Of a DNA stretch of 13,728 nucleotides, positions 8,167 to 13,728 are shown piece after piece. The translations under genes and the position numbers were made by a program. Source of the stretch: GCA-2732805 sp964516605 (GTDB taxonomy: Bacteria > Pseudomonadota > Gammaproteobacteria > Coxiellales > Coxiellaceae); contig CAZFAA010000052.1 in assembly GCA_964516605.1 (NCBI GenBank), positions 1 to 13,728 on the forward strand. The letters run 5' to 3'. Within the stretch, counting starts at the first letter, position 1; every line of letters starts with the position of its first letter. Below the pieces are notes generated by a model. It made no database searches. It worked only from the letters and a program-made list of their open reading frames with translations, and was not told where the DNA came from.

Positions 8167-9162
8167 ATGTACCATCTGATTCGTCCGTTAGTTTTTTGTA
8201 TTGCTCCTGAAGCAGCGCATCGTTTAACGCAGCGTTTGTTGCGCTTTTTTGGCAAAAAAAGTTCAGCGCCATGCAGCAATCCTGTGACGCTATTGGGTAT
8301 GACATTTCCTAATCGTGTTGGTCTTGCAGCCGGGTGGGATAAAGATGGTGAATGCATCGATGTTTTATTTGGTTTAGGATTTGGTTTTGTTGAGGTTGGT
8401 ACGATCACACCACGCCCACAGGCAGGTAATCCCAGGCCGCGCCTGTTTCGTCTTGTGCAGGCAAATGCGATCATTAATCGGATGGGATTTAATAATAAGG
8501 GTGTGGATTATTTAGTGGAGCGCTTAAAGGAACGTAAAGTACCTGGAATAGTCGGCGTTAACATTGGAAAAAACAAAGAGACACCCAATGAGCGCGCGCA
8601 TGAGGATTATATATTTTGCTTGAGGAAAGTTTATCAATATGCTGATTATATTGCTCTTAATATTTCATCACCAAATACTCCAGGTCTCAGGGCATTGCAT
8701 GATACGGATAGCTTAGAATTGCTGCTCAATCAAGTAGATTTAGCGCGTTTAGCGTTAGAGCGGCAATTTAATAAGCACGTTCCCATTCTACTTAAGTTGT
8801 CTCCTGATTATCCGCATGAACAACTCGAAGTTTTTTTAAATACATTATTAAAACATCGTATTGACGGAATTATTGCAACCAATACCTCTCTTGATCGTCA
8901 TCTCATTACGGGTTTGCCTCATGCCAATGAAGTGGGTGGTTTAAGCGGACGGCCTATCGCCCAGCGTGCGACGGATACGATTAAAGCGATTAAGTGTATT
9001 ACAGGAAATCGCCTGCCTATCATTGGCGTTGGTGGGATTGATAGTGATGTGAGTGCGACAGAAAAGTTTGCTGCAGGCGCGGATCTCATTCAAATCTACA
9101 CTGGTCTTGTTTACGAAGGACCTCGGTTGATTAAGAAATTAATTGAATTACCTATTGAATAA
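8167..9162 (+). CDS. pyrD: Dihydroorotate dehydrogenase, quinone-dependent (class 2)
   Basis: FMN enzyme of pyrimidine synthesis that oxidises dihydroorotate to orotate and reduces membrane quinone. It has 331 residues, typical for class 2. The N-terminal amphipathic segment (about 1-30: MYHLIRPLVF, EAAHRLTQRLLRFFG) forms the membrane/quinone contact that marks class 2. FMN/substrate sites follow: GLAAGWDKDGE (52-62), VGTITPRPQAGNPRPR (77-92), INRMGFNN (103-110) and NISSPNTPGLR (165-175), where Ser168 is the class-2 catalytic base; GVGGIDS binds the phosphate. All key residues are intact. The ATG lies 2 nt past the upstream stop with no strong ribosome site of its own, so translation probably depends on coupling. 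No convincing terminator follows within the 106 bp to the next gene. Confidence 0.97.
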   Translation: MYHLIRPLVFCIAPEAAHRLTQRLLRFFGKKSSAPCSNPVTLLGMTFPNRVGLAAGWDKDGECIDVLFGLGFGFVEVGTITPRPQAGNPRPRLFRLVQANAIINRMGFNNKGVDYLVERLKERKVPGIVGVNIGKNKETPNERAHEDYIFCLRKVYQYADYIALNISSPNTPGLRALHDTDSLELLLNQVDLARLALERQFNKHVPILLKLSPDYPHEQLEVFLNTLLKHRIDGIIATNTSLDRHLITGLPHANEVGGLSGRPIAQRATDTIKAIKCITGNRLPIIGVGGIDSDVSATEKFAAGADLIQIYTGLVYEGPRLIKKLIELPIE

Positions 9163-9226
9163 TAAGCTTAATTTTATAAGTTTTAAAATGTTATCGAAAT
9201 TTGCTAGAAATTGAGTTTGTGTCTTC

Positions 9227-9232
9227 TATACT
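9227..9232 (+). promoter_or_regulatory. Candidate -10 element for the glycoside hydrolase-like gene
   Basis: TATACT lies 36 nt before the ATG at 9269, in the 106-bp gap after pyrD. No good -35 is seen at 16-18 nt: TTGAGT at 9211 is only 10 nt away and TTGCTA at 9201 is 20 nt away. It is a weak but well-placed candidate, suggesting the gene is not only read through from pyrD. Confidence 0.35.
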
Positions 9233-9268
9233 CATTACACTAAGAACAACAAAAAAGGTAGCATTATC

Positions 9269-10147
9269 ATGCTTCGGAAGTGGAAGGCAACGATTGCCCT
9301 AGGTGCTATTTTACTAGGATGGTTACAAATGGATGTGGCTGGAGCGTATGTTGTGGGAATTTATATCTCACAAGGTACGGCGCAAAATGCCAAGGCAATG
9401 GATGATCTCATTGCTCAGTCTAAGCGTGCAGGTGTTAATACATTTGTTATCGATACAGAAACCCGTAATACGAGTTATGCCAATAACGTTAAGAAAGTAA
9501 CTAACAATGGAATTCGTTTCGTATCACGCATTACGATGTTTCCAGGCGGTGGATCGCATGCCCAAATAACGGATAAAGCTATTTGGAATAAAAAAATGTC
9601 TTTGGCTAATTACGCTATTTCTTTAGGTGCTAGTGAAATTCAGCTTGATTATATTCGTTATGCTGCAAAAGGTTTGGCATCGCATGAAAAAGCGCATAAT
9701 GTGAAGGCAGTGATTAAATACTTCCGCGATAATTTACCCAAGAATGTAAAACTGCAAATCGATATTTTTGGTATTGCAGCACATAAACCTTCGATTACAA
9801 TTGGCCAGAATGTAGCATTATTCGCACCTTATCTGGATGCAATTTGTCCAATGGTTTATCCATCACATTATGAACCTTTTTTACACCATGCAACGCGGCC
9901 TTATAATACAGTGCTTGCATCTGTTAGTGCATTGAAAAAACAGCTAAAGGATTATCCTAATGTGAATATTTATGCCTATCTTGAGATTTTTAACTACCGT
10001 TATCCGATGAGCCGTGAAAAACGCATGAGCTATGCACGTGCGCAAATTCAGGCAGCTAAGGATGCTGGTGCACAAGGTTATTATATCTGGAGTGCGCGCA
10101 ATCAGTATGGTGTGCTCTTTGATGTATTGCGCAGTAGCGGTAGCTAA
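9269..10147 (+). CDS. Secreted putative glycoside hydrolase, DUF4015 (GHL13-like) TIM barrel
   Basis: A 292-residue exported protein. The N-terminus is a Sec signal peptide: KWK, hydrophobic core about 8-19, and an A-G-A site with cleavage likely after residue 26. The mature part matches the DUF4015/YngK-like putative glycosidase barrel: VVGIYIS (28-34), AGVNTFVIDTE (54-64), EIQLDYIRY (123-131, family pattern DEIQFDYIRFP), LQIDIFG (162-168), ICPMVYPSHY (192-201), then YLEIF and GYYIWSARNQYG (270-281). Acidic residues Glu123, Asp127 and Asp165 sit at barrel strand ends as expected of catalytic or substrate groups, but no activity is established for this family that I can name. ATG 9269 has AAGG about 10 nt before it. 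It is followed by a strong terminator. Location is probably periplasm, or outer face if further exported. Confidence 0.87.
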   Translation: MLRKWKATIALGAILLGWLQMDVAGAYVVGIYISQGTAQNAKAMDDLIAQSKRAGVNTFVIDTETRNTSYANNVKKVTNNGIRFVSRITMFPGGGSHAQITDKAIWNKKMSLANYAISLGASEIQLDYIRYAAKGLASHEKAHNVKAVIKYFRDNLPKNVKLQIDIFGIAAHKPSITIGQNVALFAPYLDAICPMVYPSHYEPFLHHATRPYNTVLASVSALKKQLKDYPNVNIYAYLEIFNYRYPMSREKRMSYARAQIQAAKDAGAQGYYIWSARNQYGVLFDVLRSSGS

Positions 10148-10169
10148 TCTACCTGACTCATTAAAAATA

Positions 10170-10203
10170 AAAAAAACGCACTGAATTTCAGTGCGTTTTT
10201 TTT
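10170..10203. terminator. Strong intrinsic terminator, probably bidirectional
   Basis: Perfect 8-bp stem CGCACTGA (10177-10184) and TCAGTGCG (10188-10195) with a 3-nt loop is flanked by seven A upstream (10170-10176) and eight T downstream (10196-10203). The symmetry means it can stop the hydrolase-like gene from the left and the membrane-protein gene from the right, which converge here. Confidence 0.92.
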
Positions 10204-10225
10204 GTCTGTTGTTACCTTGAAAAAT

Positions 10226-10735
10226 TTACGCCGTTGCGGGTTCTAATTTTTTCCAGTTCTTTCTGATATTATAGCAATCTTTAAACCATTGCTTAGACGA
10301 TTTATAGAAAAACATCAATTTCATAAATAAAAGGCCTACCATAGTGAATGGCAAAACTCTCAAGTTCCTTAATACCGTGCCATCAGAAGAAAGCTGATGT
10401 ATGAGGGTTGGATGGATCAATAATAGAAATAAATTAAACACTATGGATAATACTACGAACCATAGAGGTAAGAAATACACAAAAAATAATCCAATCGAAC
10501 GTCCATAATATAAACAGCCAATAAGTAGCGCATAGATCAAGAAGTATATCGTTAGTGGGAGCATAATTTTAAAAGCAGACAGCGATAATGCGACCGTCAG
10601 ATGATTTAGTATGGTGCTTATAAAGGCGATTGTTGCTAAGCTTCCGAACAACATTACAATACAACCAATGGTTACAGTTACAGGCCGTTGCACATAGAGT
10701 TTTTTAAGGGCTGCTTTTTTTTCTTGTTTAATCAT
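10226..10735 (-). CDS. Uncharacterised integral membrane protein, four predicted helices
   Basis: I do not recognise a family. It has 169 residues from ATG 10733-10735; the frame extends to a TTG at 10753, but the ATG has a GGA-type site about 9 nt upstream and is preferred. A basic start (MIKQEKKAALKKLY) suggests a cytoplasmic N-terminus. Hydrophobic stretches lie at about 19-41, 55-76, 80-107 and 126-144. A short polar loop (HQLSSDGTVLRN) separates helices 3 and 4. The C-terminal tail is rich in Lys, Trp and Tyr (FKDCYNIRKNWKKLE). There are no charged residues inside the helices that would suggest a transporter. It stands alone on its strand, ends at the shared terminator and has a very AT-rich 250-bp upstream gap shared with the permease. 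Coding evidence is the open frame and its consistent hydrophobic pattern. Confidence 0.75.
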   Translation of the reverse strand: MIKQEKKAALKKLYVQRPVTVTIGCIVMLFGSLATIAFISTILNHLTVALSLSAFKIMLPLTIYFLIYALLIGCLYYGRSIGLFFVYFLPLWFVVLSIVFNLFLLLIHPTLIHQLSSDGTVLRNLRVLPFTMVGLLFMKLMFFYKSSKQWFKDCYNIRKNWKKLEPATA

Positions 10736-10985
10736 AATCGTATTTCCACTCAATTTATAAAGGCTAGAATAATACCTAAATTAAGTCGATATGTATAGAA
10801 ATTAATCAAATTATTTCACCTCGATCAATAGAAAAAAATAATATCATTTTATATCAAATAGTTAGATTTATTATTTTATTGTATTTAAAATACCGTACTG
10901 AATTGCAATGCGATTTGTTAAATTATTTGAATGACACCACAGCACCTGTTACAGTGCCTATCTTCTGGAGTAAAAGCGAAGATCT

Positions 10986-12215
10986 ATGTCAACAAGCAAG
11001 ATGGTAGGCTGCACTTTTATGGTTGCCGGTACTGCGCTCGGTGCAGGAATGTTGGCATTGCCGATGGTTGCTGCAGGTAGTGGCTTTGTTATATCGGCGC
11101 TTGCTTTAATTTTACTATGTATATTAATGAGCTATACAGCTTTATTAACGTTGGAAGTTAATATCCATTTCCCATTGGGTACCAGTTTTGGAACCATGGC
11201 GCACAAGACCCTCGGTGTGTTTGGTAAATGGCTTGCTTTTTCAGCAATGATTTTATTGTTTTATGCACTTACAGCGGCCTACATTTCCGGTGGTGCCTCG
11301 CTTTTTAGTGGCGTGTGCAAAGCGTATTTACACCTTTTTATTCCTCAAGGCGGAACTGCATTTATTTTTACTTTGTTATTTGGTGCACTAGTATATTGGA
11401 AAACACAGGCCGTTGATTATGTAAATCGCGTACTATTTATGACAAAAATGGGCATTTTAATACTTGCTATTGCCGCTATGCTGACTCATGTGCAGGTTAA
11501 TTTACTTGTTTCTATGCAGCATCATCCTATTTATATTTTAGCCGCCATTCCAATTATGTTTACCTCATTTGGTTTTCACGGCAGTATTCCTAGTATTTTA
11601 AAATACTTAGGGCATGATGCTAAACGCCTACGTACTGTTTTTATTATTGGTAGCAGCATACCGCTTCTGATTTATCTTTTTTGGATTTTAGTCACTTTGG
11701 GTGTATTGCCTTTAACAGGAACACATAGCTTTTCATCGATTGTGCAAGAGCATGGTTCGGTGGGAGAATTTACCATTGAATTAAGTCGGCGTTTTCATAA
11801 TGACTCGCTCGTGCTCGCGATTAACCTTTTTTCAAATATTGCAGTAACCACTTCTTTTCTTGGGGTAGGTCTTGGATTATTCGATTATTTTTACGATAAC
11901 TTAAAAAAAGTTAAGCGCTTTAAACGGGAGTGGTCAGCGCTCTTAACGTTTGTACCACCACTTTTTTTCGCGCTAGTTTATCCGCAAGGTTTCATTTTTG
12001 CGCTGGGTTTTGCGGCAATTGCTTTGGCGGTTCTCGCGGTATTATTGCCAGCAGGAATGGTTTTGGCATGGCGCCAACGCGAAGACATGCGTCATATTCC
12101 CATTAAATACCGAGCTCCAGGTAATCGCGTGTTTATCAAATTGGTGTTTTGTATTGGATTACTGATTATTGTATTGCAGCTGCTGACCATGCTGCATCTG
12201 TTACCGCAAATATAA
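10986..12215 (+). CDS. Aromatic amino-acid permease family protein (HAAAP, TyrP/Mtr-like)
   Basis: Inner-membrane permease of 409 residues, the usual length for the hydroxy/aromatic amino-acid permease family, which imports Tyr or Trp with protons. The N-terminal motif is typical: MVGCTFMVAGTALGAGMLAL then PMVAAGSGF (residues 6-34), the broken first helix with glycine-rich core. About eleven hydrophobic segments follow, with TSFGFHGSIPSILKYLG (about 197-213) matching the conserved middle loop (SFGFHGSIP). The last helix ends close to the C-terminus. Tyr versus Trp specificity cannot be told from sequence. ATG 10986 has only a weak GAAGA close by and GGAG 15 nt upstream, so translation initiation may be modest. 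It is transcribed alone; downstream lies a degraded gene on the other strand, with no clear T-run terminator. Confidence 0.92.
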   Translation: MSTSKMVGCTFMVAGTALGAGMLALPMVAAGSGFVISALALILLCILMSYTALLTLEVNIHFPLGTSFGTMAHKTLGVFGKWLAFSAMILLFYALTAAYISGGASLFSGVCKAYLHLFIPQGGTAFIFTLLFGALVYWKTQAVDYVNRVLFMTKMGILILAIAAMLTHVQVNLLVSMQHHPIYILAAIPIMFTSFGFHGSIPSILKYLGHDAKRLRTVFIIGSSIPLLIYLFWILVTLGVLPLTGTHSFSSIVQEHGSVGEFTIELSRRFHNDSLVLAINLFSNIAVTTSFLGVGLGLFDYFYDNLKKVKRFKREWSALLTFVPPLFFALVYPQGFIFALGFAAIALAVLAVLLPAGMVLAWRQREDMRHIPIKYRAPGNRVFIKLVFCIGLLIIVLQLLTMLHLLPQI

Positions 12216-12220
12216 CAGTA

Positions 12221-12482
12221 TTAATAATAGGGTGGTAAAAGATGCTTACGGTAATTTTTAAATTGTTGTGCTGTTGCAAGTAATTTTTTTCTATCGCTTC
12301 ACGCATTTTTTTTAGGCAAAGGCAGGTCAAATTTCAGTGCTTGCCAAGCGTTCAGTGTTTGCTCTGTGGTTTCTTCTGTGATCTGAGTGACGAGTGAGCT
12401 GGGTAGTCTGGCTTTTGACTTCTGCTTGTGACAACTTTTTAGCTTTACGAGTACGTTGTAGCTCACTGATTATCGGGTTCAT
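12221..12482 (-). pseudogene. Decayed small gene (about 87 codons): one frameshift and one in-frame TGA
   Basis: This fills most of the 334-bp gap between permease and citrate synthase. From ATG 12480-12482 the frame reads MNPIISELQRTRKAKKLSQA then EVK, and becomes poor after the AAAA run at 12413-12416 (seen as tttt on +). Dropping one base there joins a clean frame: ARLPSSLVTQITEETTEQTL, NAWQALKFDLPLPKKNA, an in-frame TGA (12299-12301), then SDRKKLLATAQQFKNYRKHL, LPPYY and TAA at 12221-12223. The span of 262 nt equals 87 codons plus one base, as expected for a single insertion. The product would be small, helical and basic; I do not recognise its family. No strong ribosome site precedes the ATG. 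Alternatives are two sequence errors, or a shorter 56-codon frame from a GTG ending at the TGA. Confidence 0.55.
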
Positions 12483-12526
12483 TTATATGATATAGCATAT
12501 ATTTAGAGATTTAATAGAGTAGAGCG

Positions 12527-12546
12527 GGTTTGTTTCCGAACAAGCC
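12527..12546 (-). terminator. Stem-loop just past the citrate synthase stop, no T-run
   Basis: Arms GGTTTGTT (12527-12534) and AACAAGCC (12539-12546) surround a 4-nt loop, starting 3 nt after the citrate synthase TAG. On the minus strand 7 of 8 pairs form. No run of T follows on that strand (CCGCTCTAC), so it may stabilise the mRNA 3' end and not terminate by itself. Confidence 0.3.
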
Positions 12547-12549
12547 TAT

Positions 12550-13677
12550 CTAATCATCAAGATTGGGTAACCCAGGTGATTGCCCCGTTGGCTCAGGTCC
12601 TGTGTAAATGGACGAAGGTCGAATTAAGCGGTTGTGGGCAGCTTGTTCTATAATGTTGGCACTCCATCCCGCAATGCGTGCAATACAGAACGTCGGTGTA
12701 TATAGAGTGCGTGGTAATTCAACTGTGCGTAATACACCAGCGGCCCAGAATTCCAGATTAGGGTAGAGATTGCGTCCAGGTTTGTATTCTGCTAATAACT
12801 TAACAGCTTTCTTTTCAACTTCAAGGCTCAGTTTAAACAAATGATTTTCTGCAGCAAATTTTTTAACGATAGAACGCAGTGCTGCCGCGCGCGGATCATA
12901 GGCTTTATAAACACGATGCCCAAAACCCATGAGACGCACATCATTTTCTAATTGTTTGCGAATCCAGGGCTCGATATTTTCTTCTGTGCCAATTTCATCG
13001 AGCATGTCATCAACATGTGATGGTGCGCCACCATGTAGTGGACCAATCAGAGCGCCTATTGCAGCTGTAATCGCAGAAGTCATGTCCGCTTGTGTTGATA
13101 CAACAACGCGTGCAGTAAAAGTAGATGCATTTGTGCCGTGATCAGCTGATAAGATTAAATACGCTTCCAATGCTTTCGTAATGCCTTCATTTGGTTTTTT
13201 ATGGTGCAACATATACAGATAATTTGCAGCATGACCAAGTGATGTATCCGGTTCAATACATTCTTTACCAGCATGAAAGTTGTGATAATACGCAATAATT
13301 GTAGGTGCTTTTGCTAAAATTTCAGCAGCTTGATCTGTTGTAGGAGGGTAGGGTTCGCCAGCCGGATGAATGCTTGAAATGACTGTGCGCAGCACTTCCA
13401 TCGGGGTTAAATTTGACGGTAATAATTGAATAATTTTTTTCTGGTAGTCTGCAAGTGCGCGGCGTATTGCTAAGTATTGAGTGAAGTCTGCATTTTCTTT
13501 TTCTGTAGGTAATTTTCCGTGCCAAAGTAAATAAACAACTGCTTCATAAGAATGTGTTCCAACGAGATTTTGTACCCAATGACCTCGATAAACCAATTGA
13601 CCCACTTCGCCTCTAACGTCTGAAATGGCAGTTTGTGCAACGGCTATGCCTTCAAGACCAATGTGTAACTCCGCCAT
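12550..13677 (-). CDS. Short-type citrate synthase / 2-methylcitrate synthase family protein, Asp-to-Glu at active site
   Basis: Condenses an acyl-CoA (acetyl or propionyl) with oxaloacetate if active. The 375-residue length fits the short dimeric type (CitZ-like, methylcitrate synthase-like) and not the roughly 430-residue hexameric GltA of enteric bacteria. Active-site blocks are ADHGTNASTFTARV (His180), GPLHGGAPSHVDD (His215, equals pig His274), MGFGHRVYKAYDPRA (His254, equals His320) and YTPTFCIARIAGWSANIIEQ (326-345). The block that normally reads Y-P-N-V-D-F-Y-S is YPNLEFWAAG (305-314), putting Glu309 where the catalytic Asp (pig Asp375, E. coli Asp362) is expected. The C-terminus NRLIRPSSIYTGP is the usual oxaloacetate/CoA end. 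ATG 13675-13677 has a strong TAGGAG site. It lies 22 nt downstream of a tRNA on the same strand. Substrate is undecided. Confidence 0.92.
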   Translation of the reverse strand: MAELHIGLEGIAVAQTAISDVRGEVGQLVYRGHWVQNLVGTHSYEAVVYLLWHGKLPTEKENADFTQYLAIRRALADYQKKIIQLLPSNLTPMEVLRTVISSIHPAGEPYPPTTDQAAEILAKAPTIIAYYHNFHAGKECIEPDTSLGHAANYLYMLHHKKPNEGITKALEAYLILSADHGTNASTFTARVVVSTQADMTSAITAAIGALIGPLHGGAPSHVDDMLDEIGTEENIEPWIRKQLENDVRLMGFGHRVYKAYDPRAAALRSIVKKFAAENHLFKLSLEVEKKAVKLLAEYKPGRNLYPNLEFWAAGVLRTVELPRTLYTPTFCIARIAGWSANIIEQAAHNRLIRPSSIYTGPEPTGQSPGLPNLDD

Positions 13678-13699
13678 GCTGTCTCCTACGATAAATAAA

Positions 13700-13728
13700 T
13701 GGTGGCCAGACCCAGAATTGAACTGGGG
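13700..13728 (-). tRNA. tRNA 3' end (T arm, acceptor strand, encoded CCA), cut by window edge; possibly tRNA-Phe
   Basis: Read on the minus strand, the segment gives C48, T stem CCCAG, loop TTCAATT with the invariant T54-T55-C56 and A58, stem CTGGG, acceptor 3' strand TCTGGCC, discriminator A (13703) and encoded CCA (13702-13700). The 5' acceptor strand would be GGCCAGA, which resembles tRNA-Phe of related gammaproteobacteria, but the anticodon is outside the window so the isotype is unproven. The body continues to the right. Confidence 0.88.

Noticed and set aside
8100..8474. Minus-strand open frame of 124 codons across the methyltransferase-like/pyrD junction
   Set aside because: It is antisense to the strongly conserved pyrD start and has no recognisable content.
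9163..9186. Possible terminator after pyrD
   Set aside because: Only a 4-bp CTTA/TAAG stem before a short T-run; too weak to call.
12299..12416. Programmed frameshifting or stop recoding in the small gene at 12221-12482
   Set aside because: There is no recognisable heptamer slippery site or selenocysteine-type context, and two separate lesions fit decay or sequence error better.
13700..13728. Attachment site or integrated element at the tRNA 3' end
   Set aside because: No integrase gene, no repeat of the tRNA 3' end elsewhere in the window, and the adjacent gene is a housekeeping-type enzyme.
1..13728. CRISPR arrays, phage, toxin-antitoxin or defence islands
   Set aside because: No regular repeats, transposase, recombinase, nuclease or paired small genes were seen; the content is metabolic and transport genes.

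Overview
The window looks like ordinary chromosome from an AT-leaning gammaproteobacterium. The mix of a leucine-degradation gene set, a membrane-type dihydroorotate dehydrogenase, a secreted DUF4015-type glycoside hydrolase and a Tyr/Trp permease family member points to the Legionellales (Legionella/Coxiella-like). That placement is inference from gene content; no marker gene proves it. No phage, insertion sequence, CRISPR array or defence system is visible.

Left half (1-7374): the leucine/isovalerate (liu) pathway lies on the minus strand. It comprises isovaleryl-CoA dehydrogenase (6217-7374), an acetyl-CoA acetyltransferase-type thiolase (4325-5494), the methylcrotonyl-CoA carboxylase carboxyltransferase subunit (2707-4314) and a methylglutaconyl-CoA hydratase (1-517). 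The hydratase is interrupted by an in-frame TAA. Plus-strand genes interleave with this set: an SDR-like protein (5595-6203), then a PadR-type regulator (2127-2675) and an NSS-family sodium-coupled amino-acid transporter (592-1962). The liu genes therefore cannot form one operon; only thiolase and carboxyltransferase are tightly coupled. The biotin-carboxylase subunit, which the carboxyltransferase needs, is absent and may lie left of position 1.

Middle (7472-10203): a plus-strand pair, a SAM-methyltransferase-like protein and pyrD, is separated by only 2 nt. It is followed by a secreted putative glycoside hydrolase and a strong, probably bidirectional terminator.

Right part (10226-13728): an orphan four-helix membrane protein (minus) is followed by an aromatic amino-acid permease family member (plus). 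Next comes a 334-bp gap holding a decayed small gene, then a short-type citrate synthase (minus) placed 22 nt behind the 3' end of a tRNA gene cut by the window edge.

The most interesting observations are two independently broken reading frames (hydratase and the small gene at 12221-12482), a Glu in place of the usual catalytic Asp in the citrate synthase, and the tRNA-citrate synthase arrangement. I found no convincing new multi-gene system.
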